Origin: Eudorina sp. 2006-703-Eu-15
Taxonomy: Eukaryota; Chlorophyta; Chlorophyceae; Chlamydomonadales; Volvocaceae
NCBI GenBank assembly: GCA_003117195.1
Contig: BDSI01000007.1
Location: forward strand, 1,550,001 to 1,614,000
DNA length: 64,000 nucleotides
Direction: 5' to 3'
The translations under genes and the position numbers were made by a program. Of the stretch, positions 34,606-47,081 are shown in pieces. Within the stretch, counting starts at the first letter, position 1. Every line of letters starts with the position of its first letter. Under the pieces are notes generated by a model. That model searched no databases. It was not told the origin of the DNA and was given only the letters and a program-made list of their open reading frames with translations.

Positions 34606-37600
34606 ATGAAGAGTCTGGGACGCCAACGGGGCTCACTGCTGGCGGTGGGCTTTCTGCTGTACCTCGCTGCCGGCTCACTTTCAGCCTGCTGCGCGGCAGC
34701 GCTCGCGACCTCTCGCAACGAGCTCTTAGAGCATGGAGGCTCAGACGCAAATAACAAGATGCATATGTTGAATGATGAAGGTAAGGACGGCGTGACTGAT
34801 ACTGACTGACGATATGAAAGGTCACGGACACTGCGCCGGAGGGCAAAATCCAAGGAGATGCAACGCGACAAATGCACCCTTTGGCCCCAGCCTCCTAGCC
34901 CCGTCGCCACACGCGGTGCCGAATAGATCAATTGTGCGAGCCGTTGATCACACTGATGACGTTGCCACCGTCATCGGAAGAGGTGGTCCCATGCTTTCCG
35001 GACCTGGTTGGAGAAGTAATACCAAACTCGGGACCATGGGCGGATTTGGGCTGTCGACTCCTGCTAGAGAGAGATTGCTGCACGAACGAAATGCTTTGGA
35101 AACGGTCGGGCAACTGTCGGGCATCACTCATCGAGACGCCCTTGGGACGCTGACTATATGTGTGTTGCAGGTGGAAAGAACGAAGACCAATTAACGAGCC
35201 GAACGATGTTGGAGGAAGAACAAACGAAAGACTATGGCGGCGGCGGTGGCGACTATGGCGGCGGCGGTGGCGACTATGGCGGCGGCGGTGGCGACTATGG
35301 CGGCGGCGGTGGCGACTATGGCGGCGGCGGTGGCGACTATGGCGGCGGCGGTGGCGACTATGGCGGCGGCGGTGGCGACTATGGCGGCGGCGGTGGCGAC
35401 TATGGCGGCGGCGGTGGCGACTATGGCGGCGGCGGTGGCGACTATGGCGGCGGCGGTGGCGACTATGGCGGCGGCGGCGGCGGTGGCGGTGGCGGCGGTA
35501 CCCCTCCAGACTATGGCGGTGGCGGTGGTGACTACGGCAACGGTGGCGGTACCCCTCCAGACTATGGCGGTGGCGGTGGCGACTACGGCAACGGTGGCGG
35601 AGCCCCGCCGACAGGTGGAGGCGGTGGCGACTACGGCAACGGTGGCGGTGCCCCGCCGACAGGTGGAGGCGGTGGCGACTACGGCAACGGTGGCGGCGCT
35701 CCGCCGACAGGTGGAGGCGGTGGCGACTACGGCAACGGTGGCGGCGCTCCGCCGACAGGTGGAGGCGGTGGCGACTACGGCAACGGTGGCGGCGCTCCGC
35801 CCGACGGCGGCAACGGCGGCGCTCCGCCCGACGGCGGCAGCGGCGGCGCTCCGCCGACGGCGGCAGCGGCGGCGCTCCGCCTGACGGCGGCAACGGCGGC
35901 GCCCCTCCCGACGGCGGCAACGGCGGCGCTCCGCCCGACGGCNNNNNNNNNNNNNNNNNNNNNNNNNNNNNNNNNNNNNNNNNNNNNNNNNNNNNNNNNN
36001 NNNNNNNNNNNNNNNNNNNNNNNNNNNNNNNNNNNNNNNNNNNNNNNNNNNNNNNNNNNNNNNNNNNNNNNNNNNNNNNNNNNNNNNNNNNNNNNNNNNN
36101 NNNNNNNNNNNNNNNNNNNNNNNNNNNNNNNNNNNNNNNNNNNNNNNNNNNNNNNNNNNNNNNNNNNNNNNNNNNNNNNNNNNNNNNNNNNNNNNNNNNN
36201 NNNNNNNNNNNNNNNNNNNNNNNNNNNNNNNNNNNNNNNNNNNNNNNNNNNNNNNNNNNNNNNNNNNNNNNNNNNNNNNNNNNNNNNNNNNNNNNNNNNN
36301 NNNNNNNNNNNNNNNNNNNNNNNNNNNNNNNNNNNNNNNNNNNNNNNNNNNNNNNNNNNNNNNNNNNNNNNNNNNNNNNNNNNNNNNNNNNNNNNNNNNN
36401 NNNNNNNNNNNNNNNNNNNNNNNNNNNNNNNNNNNNNNNNNNNNNNNNNNNNNNNNNNNNNNNNNNNNNNNNNNNNNNNNNNNNNNNNNNNNNNNNNNNN
36501 NNNNNNNNNNNNNNNNNNNNNNNNNNNNNNNNNNNNNNNNNNNNNNNNNNNNNNNNNNNNNNNNNNNNNNNNNNNNNNNNNNNNNNNNNNNNNNNNNNNN
36601 NNNNNNNNNNNNNNNNNNNNNNNNNNNNNNNNNNNNNNNNNNNNNNNNNNNNNNNNNNNNNNNNNNNNNNNNNNNNNNNNNNNNNNNNNNNNNNNNNNNN
36701 NNNNNNNNNNNNNNNNNNNNNNNNNNNNNNNNNCTCCTCCGCCCAAGGCCGCCAAGGCTCGCCAAGCTCACGCCCAAGGCCCCTTACCCGCCTCCTCCCA
36801 ACGCCCCTGACCCGCCTCCCCCCAACACTCCCAACCCGCCTCCGCCCAACGCCCCCAACCCGCCCCCGCCCAAGGCTGGAAAAGCTCCTCCGCCCAAGGC
36901 CGCCAAAGCTCCTCCCCCCAACGCTTCCAACCCGCCTCGTCCCAAAGCTCCCAACCCGCCCCTTCCCAACGCCCCCAACCCGCCTCCCCCCGATGCACCC
37001 AAGCCACCGCCACCTAATACTCCCAATCCACCTCCAGCGAAATCGGCCAAGCCTCCGCCTCCCAAGGCCGCCAAAGCTCCTCCCCCTACGGCCGCCAAGT
37101 CGCCGCCACCTATTACACCCAGCCCTCCTCCACCCGGCACCCCAAGCAACCCTTCACCCACATACCCTAGCTCTCCTCCTCCGCCCAAGGCCGCCAAGGC
37201 TCCCCCGCCCAAGGCCGCCAAGCCTGCTCCCCCGCCCAAGGCCGGAAAACCTACTCCGCCCACCACGTCTGCCAACCCTCCTCCCCCGCCCAAGGCCGCC
37301 AAGCCTGCTCCCCCGCCCAAGGCCGGAAAACCTACTCCTCCCACCACGTCTGCCAACCCTCCTCCCCCGCCCAAGGCCGCCAAGCCTGCTCCCCCGCCCA
37401 AGGCCGGAAAGCCTACTCCGCCCACCACGTCTGCCAACCCTCCTCCCCCGCCCAAGGCCGCCAAGCCTGCTCCCCCGCCCAAGGCCGGAAAGCCTACTCC
37501 GCCCACCACGTCTGCCAACCCTCCTCCCCCGCCCAAGGCCGCCAAGCCTGCTCCCCCGCCCAAGGCCGGAAAGCCTACTCCGCCCACCACGTCTGCCAAC

Positions 37601-37629
37601 CCTCCTCCCCCGCCCAAGGCCGCCAGATG
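34606..37629 (+). CDS. Secreted Tyr/Gly- and proline-rich repeat protein (array member 4; contains assembly gap and frameshifts)
   Basis: Exon 1, 34606-34780, is a signal peptide (MKSLGRQRGS, then a Leu/Ala/Val core) ending in phase 1 at GAAG|GTAAGG. Exon 2 starts at 35171 after TTGCAG and runs through the gap to TGA at 37627-37629. It encodes an acidic linker, twelve exact DYGGGGG units (21 bp each, from 35230), DYGNGGG(T/A)PP repeats (48-bp period, 35581-35820), a gap of unknown true length, then PPPPNAPN- and PPPKAAK-type repeats and five near-identical 81-bp units (37219-37623). The reading frame changes near 35855 and again near 36760, next to the gap, so assembly error is likelier than decay. 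It resembles member 3 in architecture, but no Cys-bounded module is visible. Probably an extracellular-matrix protein. Confidence 0.72.
35943..36733. other. Assembly gap (791 N)
   Basis: Run of N inside the repetitive exon of array member 4. Flanking sequence is GC-rich tandem repeat, the likely cause of the gap. Confidence 1.
37219..37623 (+). repeat. Five 81-bp tandem repeats (27 codons each)
   Basis: Coding minisatellite in array member 4. Each unit encodes KPAPPPKAGKPTPPTTSANP followed by PPPKAA. Units start at 37219, 37300, 37381, 37462 and 37543 and differ mainly at one AAA/AAG and one CCG/CCT codon. Confidence 0.9.
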
Positions 37630-38794
37630 ATCTTGACGGCAACGGCTGTGGAATGCAGGTGAGAACACCACAGCTGGGTGGTGGAATGCATCGCTCGGTG
37701 CCCACACCGGCCTGGCTCCCGCCTGCTGGCGTCATGCTCCTAGGCTTACCTCCCGTCCGCTCCGCCCTCTATCTGCCCTTCATTCCTCCCGTCCTTGCGC
37801 TGTAGTGCCGATGCTCTGTTGAGGGAGGGCGCGGCGCAAAGCGCACCACGCAGCGGAGGTACGCGGGAGCACCACCCATCGATCTGGCCCAGCAGATGCG
37901 TGGGCGCATCGATGGCGCTTGGCCCGCCGGGTGTCCCAGCTCCCAGGAGATGCACCCAGCCTGCTGGGCGCGTCGAATGGAGCTTTGCTGCCTCCCAAGG
38001 TGTCCTAATCAGCGGGCTGCCGGCGATACAGTCGGTATGTGGTGCCCCGGCGTGGTGCCATTCGCATGGCGGATTATGGAGGTCCAGGGACCGGGGAGTT
38101 GCGCGGTCAATGGCGGTTGTCGGAAGCTCGGAACGGAGCGAGCTGTCCCGCCGTTAGCCGTGCCGTGTGGCGTCTGCGCTGCGCTGCGCTTGCTGGGCAG
38201 GGAGGTTTCCCTGGACCGTTCCGGCAGAGCGGCTCTGTATGACAGCGGCTGCGGTGCCCTTCCTGCAGCGCCGCCTGGTCAAGCCGTGTGTCGTGGGGTG
38301 CGGCAACCGACGCTATAAGCTTATGAGTAGTTTAGATGCGTACAACTCTCGATGGCATGTTGCAGCGCGCCCGAGGAGTCGATTGGCTCAGGTCCAGCAG
38401 ATAGTAAAGTTTGTGTGACTAAGATTTTATTACGGAGATTGCTGTGTCGGCCTTGCTGGTCGTCTGGGGTTGAGGTTGCGTGGGACCAGGCAGAACCTGA
38501 CAGAGGTTGCGCAGGAAAGGGCAGGCCGCGCGCGTGTGTGATACAGCATCACGATTGACCGAAGGATTGGCATCCTCATCATAGCCCGATCGATGCTTCC
38601 GACGAACTACATATTAGGGAAGAATAACAGCAACAGCGGATGGGCGCCACAGATGGGTGCTACGGATGGATGGATGGGTTCTAGTGCCATTGAGTGCTAA
38701 GCGGCAGCGCACGTGCCGCTTAGCACGCCGCTTAGCACGCCGCTGCGCGTACGTGCGCCGAAAGGATCACGTGTGCGTCGTACATTTTCTGGTG

Positions 38795-38916
38795 CCCCAT
38801 TAGTCATCATGTATATAACGTATACGTGGAATGTCCATGATTTGGATGGGGGGAACCCCATTAGTCATCATGTATATAACGTATACGTGGAATGTCCATG
38901 ATTTGGATGGGGGGAA
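38795..38916. repeat. 61-bp exact tandem duplication
   Basis: Two adjacent copies starting at 38795 and 38856, each containing CATGTATATAACGTATACGT. Non-coding. Confidence 0.9.
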
Positions 38917-39372
38917 CAAGTGTGCAGAACGTTGTGCTGCAGACTCAAGATGTGACGGGTAGCAGGCAAGACGCTGCCTGCCGTACTTGCGCATGGTTGC
39001 GCGAACCCTGCGCGTGTGCCTAAACCCAGCAATGCAGGACGGCAGGCGAAGGACCGTGTGTAAAACGAAACTGAGTCGTGTGTGCGTGTGGTGCGTGTAT
39101 TGTACTGTAAACCCGTGATCGCAGCCTTCCCATAAATGATAAACGAAACCGCGCAGCCTAGCACATGGACTTACAGCACAGCCGTGCGCGGCCACGCTCG
39201 TGACAGGACAATTTAGTTCTGTTCGTTGCGGGTATCATACAGACTGCGTGTGACGAAGCAATACAGGGTCGCGCACGCTGCGGGCGGTAGGTAGTCACAG
39301 AAGTCTCTCAGTGCTGCGTTGGTTACGTTGTGTGGTTGAGAGCCCGCAAGTCCGGTCTGGGACCGCTCCCCC

Positions 39373-39623
39373 GTTACACCGCGACGTCGTGTGCGGAAGC
39401 GTATGGGTCGCAGGGGAGGTAACCTGATGTGAGCGCACTCGGACAAGATACCGTGTACCGTGTGGCGTAGTGCGGGAATGGCGCACAACCACTACCTAGG
39501 TGTCCAGACACAACGCTCACAACGGGCGTGATTACCCATTGTAACCGTGATCAACCATTTTAACTTCGTAATGGCGGCGGTCTCGCGTCCATAAGTACTC
39601 TAGTCCGCGAGCCTCGTGTTACA
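39373..39623 (-). mobile_element. Diverged solo LTR
   Basis: Reverse-strand relative of the LTR at 25213-25746. It starts TGTAACACGAGGCTCGCGG at 39623 and keeps the CACTACGCC and TACGCTTCCGC blocks; its end, GGTGTAAC at 39374, is degenerate. No internal element sequence adjoins it. Confidence 0.6.
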
Positions 39624-41526
39624 TTCACGCGCATCGCAGATGGACGATGCCGCCGCATATCTCGGGCACTGACCTCGGGCGCTGAGCTTCGGGTCTGTCT
39701 GGGCCCGCTGCCTTATTATGAATGACCTTAAATGGGCCCCCTGCGTCATCGGTGACAGCTGTAGCCTACCTCCTCACCACACTGGACACCACCTGACACC
39801 ACGACACCGCGCCATCGTGGCGTGCCTGTGTGTGCCGAGTGGCGACCGAGAGGGTGCGGTGTCGTTCCTGTGCTTAGAAGTCACCCCTTCCCCGCCTCCC
39901 ATCCCCCACCACACACAACGTTTGCGACCGTTAGTTTCTTTATTAGTCCATGACAAGCCGGTATCCTTGGACGGACGGGTCCACGCGCTCCGTCGCTGAC
40001 GGCAGTTCCCTTCACACGCTTACACCTACACACACCCTATGGCAAAGCCCCGTCCTGCACCCATTACCTTATTGGCCATCGCGGCGCCCCTCCCCTGCCA
40101 CAGGCACAAGATCGAAATCAGCGCTCCACCGCCCAACGCATTCCTGCCGCACTAAACGCTCGCCGCTCTGGGAGGCGACGAAGTCTTCGGCCCGTTCCTG
40201 AGGCTCCAAAGCTACGACTCTGAATCGGGTGTACTGCAGCTGTCCGCTCTTGTCGTATGCTCCGAGGCAGCTCAGCAGAATCTATCATCGGATCCCGGCG
40301 TCAACTGTTGGGAGGAGCCCGTATCCACTGACAGCGGCACCGGCGGTGTGCACGGCAGCAGCGGCAGAGGCGGCGGCAGCAACGATGGCAGAGGCGGGAC
40401 GCCCATGGCGGCCTCGACGGGGGAGCCACCCTTCCCGTCCGCAACCACCGCGGAGGCTGGACAACTGCTGTACACGTGGCGAAACTGGCGCTTCTGGCGG
40501 TTCCGCTTCCGCGGCACGTGCAGTACAGCGGCGAAGCGGCTCCGATATAAGGCAGGGTCACTCAGGGACATGGGGAGGCGGGTGAAATCCTATCCATTCC
40601 CTGTTTCCCAAGTCAAGCTCATCAAGTTCAGGAAAACACATTGAGAGTCCGAGGGCCCACTCTCGTCCCACCCGTGCATGTGTACGGTAACCTCGTGGAC
40701 CACGCACGCAACTAATGCGCGGGGTCAACCGTAATATCATTTATAATGTCTGACTGACGCGTCCTCACACGCGCCCTCACACGCGTGCCCGTCTCGCGAC
40801 AACGCCACGCGGGGTCGCCGACAGGTGGACTTTGTTCCGGAGCACGTCTTCACAGTAGCGCTGCCCGCGCGCTCCCAGCCCTGGAACTTGGCCTTCTACT
40901 CGTGCAACGGGCTGGACGACCCCGCCAACAGAGACACTACCGGCGGCCTGCAGCCCCTGTGGACCGATGTCATGTCCAGCCACTCGGAGAGGCCGCTTAA
41001 CGTGATGGTGGGAGGTGAGTAGAAACCGGTGTAGGGCGGACGGGTGCAGCGCAGGAGGTCAGGAGGTGGGGGAGAAATGCCAAGGCGGCGGTGGCGGCGG
41101 CACGTAGAGTCGCATGTAGCACGTAGTGCGGCAGAGGTAATTATGCTCCCCTATTTTCCTAATCTTCTTTCGAGTGCTTCCCCGTGTTCTTCGTCATTGG
41201 AACGGAGTGGCATAAGGCACGCGACACCGTCAGCCTTTTCGAATGGGGGACGGCGCTGTTGGTCTGCATCGCTTGTGGCCGGGGCCTCCAGGCTGCAAGG
41301 AGTTTCGGGCCCTGGAAACGCTGGCCCTGGAACCTCTGGCCATTGCACAAGCCCACGACTGTTGCACGACGAGCTGTAGGGCAGAATGTACGACGGGAGC
41401 GATGCTGCTGCAGGCGGCGACCAGCTTTACAACGATTGCGTGTTCGAGGGGCCGCTGCTCCAGGGATGGGACCACACGCTGCGGCAGGCCGACACGGCGG
41501 CGGCGGCGGCGCTGCCTGCGGGGCTC

Positions 41527-41638
41527 GTAGGCGCCTCGTCTCATCAACCCCTACCAAGGACGGCGCACCCATCCTTCATCACCCGCGGGGGGGTCGTGCG
41601 GTCATAACGGCCAACACACCAGGTTACTAGTGCACACT
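41527..41638 (-). mobile_element. SINE internal fragment
   Basis: Reverse-strand match to the SINE body (TTGATGAGACGAGGC... to CCTGGTGTGTTGGCCG). It interrupts the third visible exon of the PhoD-like gene and abuts the (GT)n tract. Confidence 0.72.
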
Positions 41639-41746
<108 letters not shown>

Positions 41747-41909
41747 TTCCCGGAGGGCACTTGTGTGTTCTCATTGGGGCCGCATTCGGTACCGCCCCGA
41801 CCAGACGGCCTGGCAGGGATCCGGGGAATGGCCTGGCGATGCTTGCCAGGCTTCTTCGATCATGCTCTCCGTCAGCAGCCTGCAGCCAGATATCTGCATG
41901 TCTTTTGAG

Positions 41910-42215
41910 ATGAACCGTTACAAGGTGGACCCGTATCCCGACCGGGTGTTCCAACGGGCCCAGATAGCTCGTAGGTGCCTCGTCTCATCAACCCCTACCA
42001 AGGACTGTGCACCCATCCTCCACCACCCGCGGGGGGGGTCACGCAGCCATACCGGCCACTACACCAGGTTACCAGCGCTCCAGGATTGCCTCTCCTGGAA
42101 ACCGCGCCAGACCCGCCTAATCACACGGCGGTGAGGGGACGGGGATTCGAACCGCCGATCTCTGGACAGAATGCCAGTGTCTGTGAAACGACCCCGTCCC
42201 GACCTGACCGTGTGT
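41910..42215 (-). mobile_element. tRNA-derived SINE, near complete, with perfect B box
   Basis: Reverse-strand copy with GGTTCGAATCC (42153-42143) and complementary GACGGGG...CCCCGTC arms around the head, then the same body and tail as at 8935-9235. It lies in the region where the PhoD-like gene should encode its catalytic core. Confidence 0.78.
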
Positions 42216-43393
42216 TGGGGCTACATACGGTGACTGACCCCCTCAGGCCCTGGCGGCGGAGAAGGGCGTGCGGGTGACGCTGCTCAGCGGCGACGTCCAC
42301 TGCGCCGGGTACGGCATGCTGCACAGCCTACCCGCCAACGATTGGCCAGGAGACATACGTCATATGGGCCTGCCGAGTGAGGACGAGCGCGCGGGCGACC
42401 CACCGTTCATCCCGCAGATCGTCAGCTCCGCCATCGTCAACGTCCCCCCGCCGTTCTATGTGCTAGATACCATCGCAGACGCTGGGAAGCACCCCGCGCG
42501 CCTTCTGGAGGTACGGCAGGGGGAACCAGGATTGTGCTGTACAGCACCAGCGTCTTTTGGTTTGTGGAACTAGTGGAAATGGTGCTGGCTTGGGAGTGTC
42601 GCTGCGCGGGGCACTAAGCGGGACCCGACCCGACCCGGCCCTGGGACGCAGCCCCGCCCCTGGGACCCGACCCCACCCCTGGGAACTAACACGATATCTG
42701 GGATTGGGCAAGGCCCCACGTGCTACATCGCATCCAGCCTTGGAGGAACGACACAGTCTGTCGTCCAGCCCGTCCACTGCGCTGCCTCCCCAATCAATGC
42801 CCATATGCAAAGAGGTATTTGTCAGGATTCCCTTGCGGCCATTGCACCCTCCCTCGCGGTGTCGTGCGGCATTACCACTTGTTTACATGGTAACACGCAT
42901 ACATGCGACAATGGACCCACAGCTCGAAGTCGGGCTAAAAGTCACACGCTAGCTGCGGAGTCACGTCCCCAACGGCGTCACCCGAGACCCGACTAATGCA
43001 TCCGCCTGTGCGGATGCTGGCGCATATCCCCTGGTTCCAGCACGTTGCACACCAGGGAGTGTACGTACCTTGCGTGAGCTTTGGCGTGGCATGAAGGCAG
43101 GGCCGACTGTATCGTTGATCTTGCACCTGCAGGACCTCGTGGCCCGCATGGTGCCGCTTCGCCGCCTGTCAGGCATGGGGCCCGGCGACGGCATCGTCCT
43201 GGGGCAGCGCAACTGGCGCCAGGTCTCATCGAAGGAACAGGCGGGCGACGCGGCGGGCGAAGCGGCGGGCGACGCGAAGGAGGGGGACACGGCGGCCAGC
43301 CTGGTGTTCACGCTCAGGTGCGAGAAGCACTTGGGCGGCGGCCATGTGCGGCCGCACAGCTTGGAGGTGCCGCCACTGCGGCGGCGGCCGTGA

Positions 43394-45576
43394 GCCGCCG
43401 AGCCGGCGGTTGGGTGCAGCACGTTCGTGGCAGGGCAGCAAGGGGGCCAACAGACAGGTGTGAACCCAAATCACATTGGAGATTCAACAAATCAATGCGT
43501 AGCTCGGTGACCCTAAGTCTGTAACCCCTAGAGGGCCACAGGGCGCATGGTCGTCCTTCGGAAGATTGGCACGGTGTCAGGATGGATGAAAACATCACTA
43601 GCTACGTGGGAAGCGACCGCTCTGTCAGATGCGACATATGCCGGTTTCACGAAGCCATGGAGGAACTAGCGCATGCAGTGCGGTGAGTGCGGGAGAGCGG
43701 GGCCGTGCCTTTGCTTGTCGGCGGCTGATCACGGGGAACAGTCATCGGGCCCGGTGCCGCGCGCATATCGAACGCCTCAATCCATTCCCTCCTGTCCTGG
43801 GGCGGACACACCCGAGCTCACCCGTGGCTCTTCCTCAAGCGAGCTGGGCTAGACGAGGATTCGCTGCGCACACCATTCACCGAGGCTTGCCAGCTTTCCC
43901 ACCCTTCATGTAGGAGTGCTGGGGCCGCGCGCGCGCCTGTACATGCACGGCCCAATTTGAGTGTACGTTCGTGATTGCTACCGCGCTGCGTCTGTCATGC
44001 CCCGTATCGGAACGATGTAAAACGCTAAATACTGTTGTCAGAACCTTTATTTGTGGGCATCCTGTGGGGCCGCCCCTTAGGGGTCATGAGGCGTGGGGAT
44101 GCTCGGGGGGAGCTGCTGCATGGCACAGGTGGCTGCGTCGTGCATTGCACAGATTATTGCCGTCAGTTGCACGCAGTCAATTGCTGGCACTGTTGATTTC
44201 GTCTGCCTTGGGCGAAGAGTTTCTCGGTTTGCAAGACGCGCTCTGTTGATCCCTGGGCTCGTCAGCGGTGTGCGGTACCCGATGCTGCCCGCAGTCTTGA
44301 ATACCGCCATGATCCAAGTCCTGTGGTCCACACTTGATAAGGCGGGCAGTGAGCGCTTGTTTCCCTGTGTAGCACGCCCGTGATCTTGTTTTGTTTTTCA
44401 AGGAGGGGCCGTCGCGTTGTTGGGCGTGCCGATAGAGTGACGGCCTGATGGGTGCGTCGCTCGGGTGCACGTCCGGAACGGTCCGGAGGCCCCGCGCCGC
44501 TCTTGGGCGCTCCGGACGCTCTGGGCACCCGTCGTGCCTTCCTGCTTTCAGACGTAGTCACGAAGGTCGTTAACTCGCTGCTCACGTTGTTTGCTTGCAT
44601 TCGACGGTTAGTGTGAGTTCGTTACTAAATCACCAACCACCGGTCTGCAAGGCGCGCACACCGCCCACCCCAAGAGCTCTTATTTAGTGCTCATACATTA
44701 CGTGGAGGATTTCGCTTCCATGTATCGGTTCTACACCTGAAAGCAGTACGGACATGGGCTGTTGCCATTGAAACCCAAATCGCGCGATATCATCATGCAT
44801 TCATCTTTGAACGATTGATTTTGTAATCATACCAGCCAATTACTGTGATCTTAATTAGGCACCTCGTCTTCATTGTCTTGCCGTCCGCACTGATAGGCTT
44901 GCAAAGATGCGCAGCGGGAGCGGTGTGTTATGCATTTCCGCAGCTCAGTTAGTTGTGGGCCTGTGCCTACTTGGAGGTGCGGCACGAGTCAGGCTATCCG
45001 CCGACCCATACTGCTAACTTACTGACGGGATGCTTTGACCTTGTCGCCGGTGCTCGTCATGACATCCTGATCATATTCAATCGAGTGTGTAGTATATGAG
45101 GGTTACAAGGTGAGAGCTTATTCGTTCTTCATACGACTCAAAGATCCTTGGATGTTACTTGCGAACCCTCTTCGCCAGCATGTACTTCTTCCTAGATACA
45201 TTCAAATACTGTCGAAGCGCCTTGGGGCGGACATCATAGGATCACTGTTGCCTTGCAACAGGCGACCACGCGACTGGGTACCTAGCAAGCGGCGACCTTG
45301 ATTGGGGAACGGGGTATCCTTGCGGTCGCGTTGAGCGTACCGGCATCATATGGCCACTAAAGCACCTGAATCTCAGGGTAGAGTACGGCGGAATACCCGG
45401 GCACACTGAACGTGTAATGACGAATGGGTTCGGACGCCAGTTGGCGGCATTAGGTTGCATGACGTGTACGCGTTTGTGTACAGACTACTGGGGACACCGC
45501 GCTGCTCACGTGCTGTTGCTTTGCTTGCATGGGTGCTCCATACGGATTACACGACGTGATGCTTGTCGAACATCAG
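43394..45576. other. Intergenic region
   Basis: No gene is supported. The 5' exon(s) of the membrane-protein gene that follows should lie somewhere in the right part, but no start codon could be assigned. Confidence 0.3.
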
Positions 45577-47081
45577 AAACCCAAATATCTACGCCGACAT
45601 TGCTTATTACACGCAGGCATACTACTATGACTCCTTCATTCGGGAAGAGAAGCAGGCTGATACCGACAGCGCCAGCATCGCTACCCGCGTGGCCGGCTTT
45701 GAGTCACCTCTGGACTTCCGCTCGCCGATGGGCTTCTCCTTCTACCTCTCGATCGCCAACAACATGTTCGCCATTTTTGGCCTGGCGGGTGTGATCAACG
45801 CGCAGCGCGAGCTCATTATTGCGTTCTTTGCGTACAACGCGGCGCAGATGGTCATCGCCTTCCACGCGTTCGTGGACCTCTGCACAGGTGTGTGCCGTGT
45901 GGAGACGCACGACGTCTGGGTTTCGTGAGCATGCTGGTCGGCCTGATCTCGTGCATGGGCGAGGCGTGTGCATGCGAAGTTTGCTCATGGCTGTCGAGCA
46001 CGTCCATCAGCATACTGCCTTCAACTGGGTCAACCAATATGAATCAAAGGCATCCGTGAATCACCGCAAGCCGCTCGACGGAGCAAGTTCTGGTTTAGGG
46101 TTTGCCGTCTTCTGCCGGCGTTGCCGCTAGACTGGCCAGCTTGCGCGTATCGGCTCGTGATGTACCGTTACAGTGTGGATGGGCTTCCGGGCCCTGTCTA
46201 AGGGTTTATGTCGCGGTTTTATATGATGCTATAGGACACCTTCAACCATCATCACACCGAACCTACGCCATACGAACCGAGGGTCCAAGGCGGTTGATCC
46301 TGCCAAATAAGGATCCCACCTCATCCATTCACCCGCACATCCGTAGAGACAGAGGGTTCAGCAATCGCCACCGATCTAGCGTGCGAATCTCAATCCATTA
46401 ACTGTGATCTCAACTCCACATCTCAGCAGCTAGCCATAATCTCATGCTCCCGAACAATGTCGGGGGTCACCCTGGGACTCGAATCTAGGTCCTTAAACCG
46501 CCTAACCGCGGTAGTGTCATCTGACCTGACCTGACCTGACCTGACCATGACCTGCTCGTGATGTGAATCTGCCCCGAAACAGATGCTGGCATCAAATATG
46601 AGGGTGAGCCCAAGAAGCTCACTTCCTTCGAGCGGGCAGCTGCTACCTTCATCTTCTTCTGCTTCATGCTAAGCCTACTGGCCACAGTTTTCGCGGTCAA
46701 GGCCATGGATGAGGTGAGGCAAGCAGTGCAGGGGGTGTTGGCCTCATAGCAATGCTCTAGAATGATTTTCTGCAAAGGACGGATCGGCAGAATCAGCGGT
46801 GTGCTGGCTGTGGGTCCGTGTGAGACTGTTGAGGTGTCACATGCGCTCAAGTCGTCACGCTGTGTTGGTAGCTCTGCAAAGCTCCCATGGTGACGATGCG
46901 GCAACGTCTCTGTTGGTCTGGAGCTTCTAGCCCTTCTCATGGACGCGCCGAGGAAAAATCGGCCACGAACTCAAATGACCCCGGGTGCCTGGTGCCGCAG
47001 GTTAAACTTAAGCAGCGCGAAGAGCTGAACCGCATGGCGGTGCTGTCTGACACATTGGACTACCAGCCGGATAATGCTTAA
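45577..47081 (+). CDS. Small membrane protein with three predicted helices, 5' end unresolved
   Basis: Three exons are read: 45577-45887, 46583-46713 and 47001-47081 (TAA). Phases agree (GCACAG|GTGTGT, AACAG|AT, GATGAG|GTGAGG, CCGCAG|GTT). The N-terminal part is Tyr-rich (IYADIAYYTQAYYYDSF). Hydrophobic segments are FYLSIANNMFAIFGLAGVI, IIAFFAYNAAQMVIAFHAF and TFIFFCFMLSLLATVFAV; the hydrophilic C-terminus ends YQPDNA. At least one upstream exon is needed, because the first visible one begins mid-codon after ACATCAG and no ATG precedes it in frame nearby. About 174 residues are visible. I do not recognise the family. The even spacing of charged and hydrophobic parts and perfect phasing argue it is real. 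Confidence 0.68.

Larger units (their letters stand above)
37630..40155. other. Intergenic region with repeats
   Basis: Holds a 61-bp tandem duplication (38795-38916), a diverged reverse-oriented LTR (39373-39623) and a minus-strand LINE 3'-tail scrap near 39725-39780 (GTCATCGGTGACAGCTGTAGCC). No gene could be supported. Confidence 0.4.

Noticed and set aside
34928..35920. 330-codon minus-strand His/Arg-rich frame
   Set aside because: Antisense of the Tyr-Gly repeat; repeat-driven and continuous with intron sequence of the real gene.
36784..37707. 307-codon minus-strand frame rich in Gly/Ala/Leu
   Set aside because: It is the antisense of the Pro/Lys tandem repeats of array member 4; low-complexity repeats keep several frames open.
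46510..46552. Short TGACC repeat (possible binding-site array)
   Set aside because: Five short CTGACC units inside an intron; simple-sequence slippage explains it.
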